Shown one piece after another: positions 1 to 6,357 of a stretch of DNA of 14,538 nucleotides (position 1 is the stretch's first letter; every line of letters begins with the position of its first letter). Position numbers and translations under genes: made by a program. Under the pieces are notes generated by a model. That model had not been told where the DNA came from. It searched no databases and saw nothing but the letters and a program-made list of their open reading frames with translations. The stretch lies in the NCBI GenBank assembly GCA_036794765.1, contig DAIRGB010000024.1:1-14538 (forward strand), given 5' to 3'. Origin of the DNA: DAIRGB01 sp036794765 (GTDB lineage: Bacteria > Patescibacteriota > JAHJAL01).

Positions 1-517
1 AAATATTATCAGTATTGAGGGTGGGTAATTCGACACAATCTTGGTAGAAATCATAACCAAAGCCATCTTGCCAGACAGTGTTGGTGGAAAAATCTATTTT
101 TTTGTACCAGGAAAGAAAGGGAGAATTTTCTTGATTTTTTTTGAGGTCGATAAATGCGGGAAAGAGGCGACTGGTGTGGTTGAAAACCGCGTCAACTACT
201 ACTTTGATATTTAACCGGTGCAATTCTTGGACGATTTCTTTGAATAATTGATTGGTACCAAGGCGACGGTCGATTTGGCAGTAGTCGATGGTGTCGTAGC
301 CATGAGTGCAGGATTCAAAGATTGGTCCGAAATAAATTGCATCAATATTTAGTTTTTGAAAATGAGGATAATATCGTCTTATTTTTGCCAGGCGATTGAC
401 CGGTTGAATTTGGGATAAAGTGTGATTGGGGATGGCGATAGGATTTATCTCTGGACAGTTAAAGAAACCGAGAGGATAAATATGGTAAAAGATAGAATTT
501 TGCCACCAAGAAAGCAT
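1..517 (-). CDS. GH13 alpha-amylase-family enzyme, N-terminal part (runs off window)
   Basis: Reading the minus strand from an ATG at 517 gives 172 open codons that leave the window at position 1. The N-terminus (WWQNSIFYHIYPLGFF) is the usual first beta strand of the GH13 TIM barrel. GYDTIDYCQID followed by RLGT (about residues 73-88) and the conserved region I motif DAVFNH (residues 109-114) are clear family signatures. LPTLN near residue 165 matches the conserved region that follows domain B. The family hydrolyses or rearranges alpha-1,4/1,6 glucans; the exact specificity (amylase, cyclomaltodextrinase, neopullulanase) cannot be told because the catalytic Asp, Glu and Asp lie beyond the window. 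There is no signal peptide, so it is probably cytoplasmic. No Shine-Dalgarno sequence precedes the ATG. It lies downstream of the flavin oxidoreductase in the same orientation, but a terminator separates the two. Confidence 0.85.
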   Translation of the reverse strand, partial: MLSWWQNSIFYHIYPLGFFNCPEINPIAIPNHTLSQIQPVNRLAKIRRYYPHFQKLNIDAIYFGPIFESCTHGYDTIDYCQIDRRLGTNQLFKEIVQELHRLNIKVVVDAVFNHTSRLFPAFIDLKKNQENSPFLSWYKKIDFSTNTVWQDGFGYDFYQDCVELPTLNTDNI

Positions 518-558
518 GAGGGTGTTTTTGATTGGTAAACAGATATTATTCTAACAAA

Positions 559-595
559 AATCCCCTAATATATCATGGATATTGGTTAGGGGATT
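559..595 (-). terminator. Intrinsic terminator after the flavin oxidoreductase gene
   Basis: A perfect 10-bp stem (AATCCCCTAA at 559-568 pairing with TTAGGGGATT at 586-595) has a 17-nt loop. T-rich tracts lie on both sides, so it could stop transcription in either direction. On the minus strand it follows the oxidoreductase stop codon by about 30 nt and precedes the GH13 start, separating the two transcription units. Confidence 0.8.
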
Positions 596-622
596 AGTTT
601 TTTGCGAAAATTTTGTCGAAGG

Positions 623-2554
623 TTATTTAATTTTTTGACAGAGTTCAGCGGCCTGCCGCATTGCATCGTTGAGGCGACCGACTTTGTCGGAATCACCGAT
701 GTTATATATCTTTTTAACTTTTTTCTTGAGACTAATATATAGATCAACGTTTGGACGACGTCCAAAACAAACAACAATTTGATCAGATTTTAGTTTGGTT
801 TTTCCGTTACCTTTTTGGATAATGAGACCATCAGGTTCAATTTTTATTACTTTGGTTTCAGTGTGAATTTTAACTTTTTGTTTGGCGAGTCTTTCTAGTA
901 AAAGGGTTTTTTCGTCTCCGGGCATTTCCAAGGCGATGTCTTTTGATAATTCAATAATAGTTACTTCTTTTTTTTGACTGGATAGTAGATCGGCAACTTG
1001 AGCTCCTTGGCAACCGCCGCCGATAATGATGATCTTTTTTTTCAATTTTGATTTGCCTTGGAGTACTTGTTCGGAGAGAAGGACGTTGGGATTGTCAATG
1101 CCATCGATTGAGGGTTTGATGGCGGTTGATCCGGTGCAAATGATAACTGATTGTGGCTTTTCTTTGATTATCAATTCGGGTGTAGCCGAGGTTTTCAATT
1201 TGATTTCTATCGGTAGTTTTTTAACTTGGTTGATGAGGTAATTTTTGAATGTAGTCATGCCGTCGCGGAGTGGGGTTTTGTCGGCCAAGTTTAAGAGACC
1301 ACCAAGAGAGGTGTTTTTTTCGAATATGGTAATTTTGTGTCCCTTTTGGCTTAGACAAATAGCGGAATACAATCCGGCCGGGCCGCCACCAACGATAACT
1401 ATTTTTTCCGGTTTGTCGGTGGGATTAAATTTGTATTTATTTTCAAATCCACAAGTTGGATTGACGGTGCATTGTACATCTTGACCGGCAAATAGTCTGG
1501 CAATGCAGCCTTGATTGCAGGAAATACAGTAGTTGATATCATCGAGTTTGTTGTCTTGAACTTTTTGTGGCCAATTGGGATCGGCCAGTAGTCCGCGGCC
1601 AATACCGATTAGGTCTGCTTGTTTGTTATCTAGGATTTTTTCAGCAAGAGAAGGTTGATGTATTTTGGCAACGGTGATGATAGGGAGTTTGACATATTTT
1701 TTTACTTTGGCGGCGTATTTGACGAGAGGGGCTTCGGGTGTGGCCATGGGAGGAATCATCATGCCTTGATTGTAAGAACCATAATTGCCGGCGGAAAGAT
1801 GGAGAGCGTGAATGTTGAGTTTTTCCAGATCTTGGGAGATCTTTATCGTGTCGTCGATGGTGAGGCCACCGGATGTGAGTTCGTCGGCAGAGAGACGGAT
1901 TATAATTGGAAAATTGTTACCCAGAACAGCTTTGACCTTGAGGATGATATTTTTTAAGAAACGAAGTCGATTGGTATAGTTGCCGCCGTATTTGTCGGTT
2001 CTTTTGTTGGAGATGGGTGATAAAAATTGGGTAATGAGATAGCCGTGGGCGCCATGTATTTCGACAAAATCCATATTGGCTTCTTTGGCGCGCATGGCGG
2101 AATCGGCGTATTTATTTTCCAGTTCGATTATTTCTCCGATGGTTAATTTTTTTGGTGGATCTTGGGTGACAGGACAGGGGATAGATGAAGGAGCAACCGG
2201 TTGTTTACCGGTAGTGAGGTGGTGAGTTTGTCGTCCCGCATGATAGAGTTGTGGTCCGATTTTTGCTCCGTATTGATGTGCGATCTCAGCCAGTTTTTTC
2301 AGTCCGGCTATTTGTTTGTCTTTTTCTATGCCCAATTCGTGAGTAAAACCCTTGCCTTCTCCGGAAATATAGCTGGCTTCCAAAATCAATAGTCCGGTTC
2401 CTCCGGCAGCAATGGATTGGATATGTTTTATGTATTTTTCAGTTACTTCGCCGGTTGTACTGGCATAATTTCTGACCATGGGTGGCATGACAATCCGATT
2501 TTTTACAGTCATGGTGCCGATTGAAATTGGAGAAAAGAGATGGGAAAATTTCAT
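623..2554 (-). CDS. NADH:flavin oxidoreductase, 2,4-dienoyl-CoA reductase (FadH)-like
   Basis: This is a 643-residue three-part flavoenzyme, the full length for the FadH / 2-enoate reductase / trimethylamine dehydrogenase group. Residues 1-335 form an Old Yellow Enzyme-type FMN barrel, starting FSHLFSPISIGTMTVKNRIV and containing the active-site stretch HGAHGYL (167-173) and the FMN-phosphate region GIGRGLLADP. Cysteines 343, 346, 350 and 362 give the CxxCxxxCx11C pattern that binds a 4Fe-4S cluster. Residues about 384-420 (VIVGGGPAGL) bind FAD and about 507-540 (IIIIGGGCQG) form the second nucleotide-binding domain. The family takes electrons from NAD(P)H through FAD and Fe-S to FMN to reduce an activated C=C bond. 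The substrate here is unknown; no beta-oxidation genes are nearby, so a true dienoyl-CoA role is doubtful. It is transcribed alone between a promoter at about 2600 and the terminator at 559-595. Confidence 0.92.
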   Translation of the reverse strand: MKFSHLFSPISIGTMTVKNRIVMPPMVRNYASTTGEVTEKYIKHIQSIAAGGTGLLILEASYISGEGKGFTHELGIEKDKQIAGLKKLAEIAHQYGAKIGPQLYHAGRQTHHLTTGKQPVAPSSIPCPVTQDPPKKLTIGEIIELENKYADSAMRAKEANMDFVEIHGAHGYLITQFLSPISNKRTDKYGGNYTNRLRFLKNIILKVKAVLGNNFPIIIRLSADELTSGGLTIDDTIKISQDLEKLNIHALHLSAGNYGSYNQGMMIPPMATPEAPLVKYAAKVKKYVKLPIITVAKIHQPSLAEKILDNKQADLIGIGRGLLADPNWPQKVQDNKLDDINYCISCNQGCIARLFAGQDVQCTVNPTCGFENKYKFNPTDKPEKIVIVGGGPAGLYSAICLSQKGHKITIFEKNTSLGGLLNLADKTPLRDGMTTFKNYLINQVKKLPIEIKLKTSATPELIIKEKPQSVIICTGSTAIKPSIDGIDNPNVLLSEQVLQGKSKLKKKIIIIGGGCQGAQVADLLSSQKKEVTIIELSKDIALEMPGDEKTLLLERLAKQKVKIHTETKVIKIEPDGLIIQKGNGKTKLKSDQIVVCFGRRPNVDLYISLKKKVKKIYNIGDSDKVGRLNDAMRQAAELCQKIK

Positions 2555-2583
2555 AACTTATGATTATTTATATTGTTGGCTAT

Positions 2584-2612
2584 ATTTTAGCATGATTATT
2601 TTTTTGGGTGAA
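2584..2612 (-). promoter_or_regulatory. Putative promoter of the flavin oxidoreductase gene
   Basis: On the minus strand TTCACC (2607-2612, four of six matches to TTGACA) lies 17 nt before TAAAAT (2584-2589). TAAAAT is preceded by TGC, which makes it an extended -10 element. The oxidoreductase ATG is about 30 nt downstream. This is a consensus match read by eye. Confidence 0.5.
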
Positions 2613-2629
2613 AAAAATCATGGAAGAAG

Positions 2630-2650
2630 TTTTTAATTTTTAATTTTTAA
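2630..2650. repeat. Three tandem TTTTTAA heptamers
   Basis: Three exact copies of TTTTTAA, plus a partial fourth, lie in the divergent intergenic region between the flavin oxidoreductase and the ArsR/SdpR-like regulator. It is simple low-complexity DNA, possibly an UP-like or curved AT tract. No specific role is visible. Confidence 0.55.
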
Positions 2651-2718
2651 TTTTCAAAGAATTTTCAATGACTCAATTTTCAGATATTGATAAAGGGAAA
2701 GTAGGATTTGGTGACTAC

Positions 2719-2748
2719 TTGACAAAAAATATAGTAACGAGGTATTAT
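2719..2748 (+). promoter_or_regulatory. Near-consensus sigma-70-type promoter of the regulator/SdpI operon
   Basis: A perfect TTGACA (2719-2724) is followed after 18 nt by TATTAT (2743-2748), five of six matches to TATAAT. Transcription would begin near 2755, about 32 nt before the regulator ATG. It is the best-matching promoter in the window. Confidence 0.75.
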
Positions 2749-2754
2749 AGATAT

Positions 2755-2770
2755 ATAGATATTTGTCTAT
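2755..2770. promoter_or_regulatory. Candidate operator for the ArsR/SdpR-like repressor
   Basis: An inverted repeat, ATAGA-N6-TCTAT, sits exactly at the predicted transcription start, immediately downstream of the -10 box. ArsR-family and SdpR-type repressors commonly autoregulate by binding such short imperfect palindromes over their own promoter. The palindrome is seen in the sequence; its role as an operator is inferred from position. Confidence 0.45.
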
Positions 2771-2786
2771 TTAATAATATTGCCTT

Positions 2787-3047
2787 ATGGATAAAGTTTT
2801 TAAAGCTTTAGCGGATAAAAATCGAAGAGTTATTTTGGAATTATTGCGAAAGAGGGATATGTCGGTGACGGAGTTGTTGGAGAATTTTGATATTACTCAA
2901 GCTTCTTTGTCTCATCATTTGGATATTTTGAAGCGAGCCAATTTGGTGATAGACGAGAGAAGAGGACAGTTTATTTTTTATTCGTTGAATATGTCGGTAG
3001 CGGAGGAATTGATGCAGTGGTTGCATAAAAGGTTTGGGAAGGGATAA
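2787..3047 (+). CDS. ArsR-family winged-helix regulator, SdpR-like
   Basis: This 86-residue protein is one compact winged helix-turn-helix domain, the usual size for small ArsR-type regulators. It starts with the typical MDKVFKALADKNRRVILELL; the recognition part is SVTELLENFDITQASLSHHLDILKRANLV, followed by a wing (ERRGQFIFYSL). The metal-binding cysteine motif of true arsenic or metal sensors (ELCVC) is absent: helix 3 has no cysteine. That fits the SdpR/autorepressor branch. In Bacillus subtilis, SdpR is encoded next to the membrane protein SdpI, which sequesters it when SdpC toxin is bound. The next gene here is SdpI-like, so the same repressor plus membrane-sensor pairing is inferred. 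It probably autorepresses through the palindrome at 2755-2770. No clear ribosome-binding site precedes the ATG. Confidence 0.88.
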   Translation: MDKVFKALADKNRRVILELLRKRDMSVTELLENFDITQASLSHHLDILKRANLVIDERRGQFIFYSLNMSVAEELMQWLHKRFGKG

Positions 3048-3135
3048 AAAGGGTGGTTATTAAGTGGTAAGTAACAAGTTTCAATTATCGAGAAGTAGGT
3101 TTTTAAGACAAAAAATAATTAGTTTGGGAGGATAT

Positions 3136-3786
3136 ATGAGAAAGCTAAATTGGCAGGTATATTTGAGATTATTGGTTATATTGTTGATGGTAGGAGTGGG
3201 ATTTTATTTTGCTGATAAGTTGCCGGATAGGGTGCCGATGCATTGGAATTGGCAGGGAGAGGTGGATAGTTATGGTAGTCGAGTGCAGGGTTTGTGGACA
3301 ATACCGATTATGACGGTTGGGATAATGATTTTGTTTTGGTTTCTGCCGAAATTTGATCCCAAGAGGGAAAAATATCAACAATTTGCCGATGTTTGGGAGA
3401 TTTTTCAGAGTTCTTTCGTGATATTTATGTTGTATGTTTATGTAGTGTCTTTGTATGCGGCGATGGCCAAGATAGATGTTGGTGGTTTGGTAATGCTGGG
3501 AATAGGTTTGTTGTTTGTTTTGTTGGGAAATTATATGGGTAAGATTCGACAGAATTATTTTGTGGGAATAAAGTTACCTTGGACTTTAAGCAATGAAGAA
3601 GTCTGGAATCGGACTCATCGAGTAGGAGGCTGGTGTTTTGTTTTGGCTGGAATTTTGATGGTGCTTGGGGCATATTTTAAAATTGTGATGGGTTGGTTGT
3701 TTGTGGTAGCGATGGTTACTTGTTTGATTGTGCCAATCTTGTATTCATATATAATTTATAAAAAAATTGTGCCAGCAAAAAAATAA
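3136..3786 (+). CDS. SdpI-like integral membrane protein (DUF1648 plus SdpI domain)
   Basis: I chose the ATG at 3136 (216 residues) over an in-frame GTG at 3064 because it has a strong GGGAGG ribosome-binding site (3126-3131) and starts just before the first membrane helix. About six transmembrane segments are visible. After helix 1, LPDRVPMHWNWQGEVDSYG is the DUF1648 signature. NYFVGIKLPWTLSNEEVW and the following NRTHRVGGW match the SdpI domain. In B. subtilis, SdpI gives immunity to the SdpC killing peptide and controls SdpR at the membrane; many other homologues are of unknown function. With the upstream ArsR/SdpR-like gene this makes a recognisable two-gene module, but no SdpC-like toxin gene is visible in the window. 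Its stop codon shares one base with the start of the next gene (TAATG), indicating translational coupling. Confidence 0.88.
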   Translation: MRKLNWQVYLRLLVILLMVGVGFYFADKLPDRVPMHWNWQGEVDSYGSRVQGLWTIPIMTVGIMILFWFLPKFDPKREKYQQFADVWEIFQSSFVIFMLYVYVVSLYAAMAKIDVGGLVMLGIGLLFVLLGNYMGKIRQNYFVGIKLPWTLSNEEVWNRTHRVGGWCFVLAGILMVLGAYFKIVMGWLFVVAMVTCLIVPILYSYIIYKKIVPAKK

Positions 3787-4346
3787 TGAGTCAAAATACG
3801 ATTAGAAAAAAGCCGAGATTGAATCGAAAATTTAGGTTTCAATTGTTGAAAGATTGGATAGTTGCTCATTTTGAAAAATGTCGGGTGGCGGATGTAGGTG
3901 GTGGCAAAGGACTGTTGGCGTATTTGTTGATGAACGAAGGTTGGGAGACGGCGGTGATTGAGCCAAATACGACTGATAATTTGCAAAAGTATCGAGAAGT
4001 ACAATCAAAAAAGAGGATCAAACTCAAAGACGAGGATTGGTCGAAGTTGACCAGGATTGAGAGCGGTTTTAGTCTGGAAATGATTGATGATTTTGATTTG
4101 TTGGTGGGTTTGCATGCTCATGGTGTCAATATGGAAATAATCAGGATGTGTGCGGAAAGAAAAAAAGACTTTATTTTGTTGCCATGCTGTGTGATTGATG
4201 AACCAATATTAAAAAAACCAAACGTGGATTGGTTTGGTTCTTTGGTAGATTATGCTACGAATTTGGGCTTGGATCCCAGGGTTGATCAATTGAATTTTAA
4301 AGGTAAAAACAAAATAATTTACACAATAAATTATTTTGGAAAGTGA
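3786..4346 (+). CDS. Methyltransferase-like protein (Methyltransf_32-like motifs)
   Basis: This is a 186-residue cytoplasmic protein. VADVGGGKGLLAYLL (about residues 35-49) is a glycine-rich SAM-binding motif I, and AVIEP ends the second beta strand with the acidic residue that normally holds the SAM ribose. LLVGLHAHGVNMEII and then LLPCC resemble the 'GLHACG...PCC' signature of the Methyltransf_32 / METTL25-type family, known mostly for RNA-related or unassigned methylation. The protein is shorter than those relatives. Its ATG overlaps the stop of the SdpI-like gene by one base, so it belongs to that operon; why a methyltransferase should be coupled to an SdpR/SdpI pair is unclear. It ends in TGA, evidence that UGA is a stop here, 7 nt from the end of the convergent YjbQ gene. 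The fold call is solid; the substrate is unknown. Confidence 0.7.
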   Translation: MSQNTIRKKPRLNRKFRFQLLKDWIVAHFEKCRVADVGGGKGLLAYLLMNEGWETAVIEPNTTDNLQKYREVQSKKRIKLKDEDWSKLTRIESGFSLEMIDDFDLLVGLHAHGVNMEIIRMCAERKKDFILLPCCVIDEPILKKPNVDWFGSLVDYATNLGLDPRVDQLNFKGKNKIIYTINYFGK

Positions 4347-4353
4347 TTCAAAA

Positions 4354-4788
4354 TTATTCGCCGAGGTACATTAGGCTGATATTGCGGGGACGGGAGCGGT
4401 CGAGTTCGATAAAAAATATTCTCTGCCAGGTGCCGAGATTCATTTTACCGTCGATTACCTGTAGAGAAATACTGGTGGGTAAAAAGATGGCGTTACAGTG
4501 GGAATGTCCGTTGACACAGCCGTCGCCGTTGCAAGCATGGGATTCGTTGTGTTCGTAGTCGCCATTTTCGGGATTAAAAGCAGCTAATTTCTTTTTGAAA
4601 TCACTAAGTAGCTTGGGATCGGTAAATTCATTGATGCAGATAGCTGCACTGGTGTGTTCCAAAAAAACATTGATAAGCCCTTTGGTTAATTGTTGATTAG
4701 TAATCCAGGCGGAAAGATGATGGGTGATGTCTTGCATGTCGTATATTTCGACGCTTTTTAGGGATATCTTTTGGGTTAAAATGCGCAT
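4354..4788 (-). CDS. yjbQ: YjbQ / UPF0047 family protein
   Basis: The 144 residues match the usual family length. Conserved blocks are LEHTSAAICINE (44-54), D57, the His-rich NGHSHCNA (93-100), DGKMNLGTWQRIFF (113-126) and the C-terminal ELDRSRPRN arginine cluster. The family is a small beta-rich trimer with a conserved His/Asp pocket; the E. coli member has weak thiamine-phosphate synthase activity when overproduced, but the true role is unsettled. Residues 78-94 carry an insertion with two cysteines (C86, C91) and several histidines that could bind metal. It is convergent with the methyltransferase-like gene, 7 bp apart, with no obvious terminator between them. The start codon was chosen because MRILTQKISL is the standard N-terminus; no Shine-Dalgarno sequence is seen. 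Confidence 0.9.
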   Translation of the reverse strand: MRILTQKISLKSVEIYDMQDITHHLSAWITNQQLTKGLINVFLEHTSAAICINEFTDPKLLSDFKKKLAAFNPENGDYEHNESHACNGDGCVNGHSHCNAIFLPTSISLQVIDGKMNLGTWQRIFFIELDRSRPRNISLMYLGE

Positions 4789-4939
4789 GATAAAATGACA
4801 ATTAATGATAAATAATAGTCTGTCACGGTTGGTGCTTTTATAATAACAGACAGGGGGTGGGATGTGAAGTTGGAACTTTGTAATTGATAATTAATAATGA
4901 ATAGTGAATAATAATTAGTGATAAGAATATACAAAGAGA

Positions 4940-5028
4940 GGAGAGGTGGCAGAGTGGTTGAATGCGGCGGTCTTGAAAACCGCTATCCGTCTTAGGGCGG
5001 ATCGTGAGTTCGAATCTCACCCTCTCCG
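4940..5028 (+). tRNA. tRNA-Ser(UGA)
   Basis: The acceptor arms GGAGAGG (4940-4946) and CCTCTCC (5021-5027) pair perfectly, with G5028 as discriminator. The anticodon stem GCGGT/ACCGC (4967-4971 / 4979-4983) encloses CTTGAAA with anticodon TGA at 4974-4976. A long variable arm (ATCCGTCTTAGGGCGGAT region) and the T-loop TTCGAAT are as expected for a class II serine tRNA. CCA is not encoded. An extended -10-like element, TG-A-TAAGAA (4919-4927), lies 13 nt upstream, and a terminator follows at once. Confidence 0.97.
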
Positions 5029-5034
5029 TTTTTT

Positions 5035-5067
5035 AAAAACAACCGGCTAATTTACGGTTGTTTTTTT
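5035..5067 (+). terminator. Intrinsic terminator of the tRNA-Ser(UGA) gene
   Basis: AAAAACAACCG (5035-5045) pairs perfectly with CGGTTGTTTTT (5055-5065) across a 9-nt loop, and the T run continues to 5067. It lies 7 nt downstream of the tRNA. Confidence 0.88.
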
Positions 5068-5086
5068 GTAGAGAATTTATAAGAGA

Positions 5087-5269
5087 TTAATGGGATTTTG
5101 TGTAGTCGAGAATCAGCAGACCAAGAGCGAGGGCGATAGCGATGCTGGCGATAATCCAAAAGGTTTGGTTGAGGCCGAAATATAGATAGGAGGAATAAAC
5201 AATACTGGAAGTCATCATGATTAATATATATTGAAAGAGGGTTAGTGGGCCGATGACTTTTTTGTCCAT
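5087..5269 (-). CDS. Possible small two-helix membrane protein
   Basis: A 60-residue reading frame begins MDKKVIGPLT and holds two hydrophobic segments: about residues 10-30 (LFQYILIMMTSSIVYSSYLY) and 35-55 (TFWIIASIAIALALGLLIL). It then ends in a short polar tail, DYTKSH. An in-frame ATG at 5311 would add 14 residues; a longer frame running into the tRNA gene is clearly an antisense artefact and is not used. No Shine-Dalgarno sequence or homology is recognised. It lies between the two serine tRNA genes on the opposite strand. The clean double-helix pattern favours a real gene, but the + strand T/G bias can create hydrophobic frames by chance, so it remains uncertain. Confidence 0.45.
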   Translation of the reverse strand: MDKKVIGPLTLFQYILIMMTSSIVYSSYLYFGLNQTFWIIASIAIALALGLLILDYTKSH

Positions 5270-5324
5270 AATAGATTGTAAAGTAATAAAAATATTTTTC
5301 GGGTTTATCATAACAATATAGAAG

Positions 5325-5333
5325 TGATAAAAT
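5325..5333 (+). promoter_or_regulatory. Extended -10 element upstream of tRNA-Ser(CGA)
   Basis: TGATAAAAT (TG, one base, TAAAAT) lies 20 nt before the mature 5' end of the tRNA. It resembles the element before tRNA-Ser(UGA). A weak TTTATC 18 nt upstream of TAAAAT could be the -35 box. Confidence 0.4.
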
Positions 5334-5352
5334 AAAGAAGATGCGATAGCAG

Positions 5353-5442
5353 GGAGAGGTGGCTGAGTTGGTTGAAGGCGCTCGACTCGAAATCGAGTAT
5401 CCGTCGTAAGGCGGATCGTGGGTTCGAACCCCACCCTCTCCG
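5353..5442 (+). tRNA. tRNA-Ser(CGA)
   Basis: The acceptor arms GGAGAGG (5353-5359) and CCTCTCC (5435-5441) are identical to those of the upstream serine tRNA, with G5442 as discriminator. The anticodon stem CTCGA/TCGAG encloses CTCGAAA with anticodon CGA at 5388-5390, which reads UCG. A long class II variable arm and a GTGGG-TTCGAAC-CCCAC T-arm are present. CCA is not encoded. The variable arm is almost the same as in the neighbour (CCGTC..TAAGGCGGAT), while the anticodon arm differs, so the two are probably old paralogues. Confidence 0.97.
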
Positions 5443-5449
5443 TTTTTAT

Positions 5450-5480
5450 AGAAGTAAAAGTGTATTTTTACTTCTTTTTT
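5450..5480 (+). terminator. Intrinsic terminator of the tRNA-Ser(CGA) gene
   Basis: AGAAGTAAAA (5450-5459) pairs with TTTTACTTCT (5466-5475) across a 6-nt loop and is followed by a T run to 5480. It is 8 nt downstream of the tRNA. Confidence 0.82.
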
Positions 5481-5574
5481 GGATTTGGTTTATGGTTTTT
5501 GGGAAGAGAGAACTTTTTTCATGTCCAAATAGTGTAAAATAGAGGTGTGGTTACTTTTTAAAATAAAATAGATT

Positions 5575-6318
5575 ATGAAAAAAGTATGGTGGATTGTCGG
5601 GGGATGTTGTGCGGTGACGGCGGGGTTGCTGGTGGTAGTGGTGGCAGTAGTGATTGCTGGTTTGTTGCTTGTTCCTAAAAGCATGCCGGATATTACCGGG
5701 ATGTTGGGTTTGAATAAGGCGCGGGATTTGGGGGTAAGATATACATATGAAGATCTTCGGGCCGGTAGAGAGATTACGCAGGTGGAGTTTGAAGATTTGT
5801 CGGAAAACAGCGAGACTTCTATCCAATTTTCCGGACAAAAAGATATTTCCGGGGAATTTTCCAGTGAGATGATAACGGCGATGATCAATGGGGCGACTTA
5901 TAAATATTATCCTTTGACTAATACTCAGGTAAAAATATATCCGGGAGGTCTGATTGAAACTTCCGGTAATATCGATATTTCCAAGTTGGTCAAGTGGGCA
6001 ACTGATCTCAACGCCGATCCGGAGGTGACAAGTCAGATTGATAGATATATTGGAGGAATAGCGGCCAATCCCAGTTTTTTTCTGAAGGGGACGATGTCGG
6101 TGACTGACAATAGTATTGATTTGAATGTGCAGCAGGCCCAGATTTCGGTGTTACAGGTGGATAAGGCGACGATTGATCAATATCAGGGTCAGGTAGCGGA
6201 TTTTGTTGAAGAAAGGATTGCCAATGTGCCGGGGATGGATGTAAGGTCGGCGGATTTTTCTTCGGGAAAATTGTTATTGAATGCAAGTTATCCTGAAATT
6301 GAGAAAACTTTGAAATAA
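5575..6318 (+). CDS. Membrane-anchored extracytoplasmic protein, family not recognised
   Basis: This 247-residue protein has a very hydrophobic N-terminal segment (about residues 5-34, MKKVWWIVGGCCAV then V/L/A-rich) without a clear cleavage site, so it is probably anchored with the remaining ~210 residues outside. The outer part has alternating polar/hydrophobic beta-like patterns: SIQFSGQKDISGEFSSEMIT, then TQVKIYPGGLIETSGNI, and near the end SGKLLLNASYPEIE. The repeated phrase 'surface strand, SG, ...' recalls the LmeA/DUF2993 or BPI-like lipid-binding architecture, but I cannot confirm that. It is the first gene of the envelope-type cluster and lies 39 nt before the polysaccharide deacetylase gene. 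No Shine-Dalgarno sequence is visible before the ATG. The CC pair at residues 11-12 lies inside the helix and does not form a lipobox. Confidence 0.8.
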   Translation: MKKVWWIVGGCCAVTAGLLVVVVAVVIAGLLLVPKSMPDITGMLGLNKARDLGVRYTYEDLRAGREITQVEFEDLSENSETSIQFSGQKDISGEFSSEMITAMINGATYKYYPLTNTQVKIYPGGLIETSGNIDISKLVKWATDLNADPEVTSQIDRYIGGIAANPSFFLKGTMSVTDNSIDLNVQQAQISVLQVDKATIDQYQGQVADFVEERIANVPGMDVRSADFSSGKLLLNASYPEIEKTLK

Positions 6319-6357
6319 CGAGACGGGTTGTTTGTTTTGGATAATTAATATTTTTTC

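Noticed and set aside
4819..4853. GTCTGT...ACAGAC inverted repeat upstream of the YjbQ gene
   Set aside because: A 6-bp stem with a long loop is expected by chance in intergenic DNA and fits neither a terminator nor a clear operator.
4866..4925. A/T-rich stretch with TAATTGATAATTAATAATG-like repeats upstream of tRNA-Ser(UGA)
   Set aside because: It is low-complexity sequence without an exact repeat unit or clear fold; it is of the kind common in AT-rich intergenic DNA.
4838..5020. Minus-strand 60-codon frame starting MRFELTIRP
   Set aside because: It is the antisense of tRNA-Ser(UGA); such MRFELTIRP/MGFEPTIR peptides are a classic artefact of translating the opposite strand of serine or leucine tRNAs.
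5270..5434. Upstream extension of the small membrane protein into tRNA-Ser(CGA)
   Set aside because: The first ~40 codons are antisense tRNA sequence; only the part from the ATG at 5269 (or 5311) is considered.
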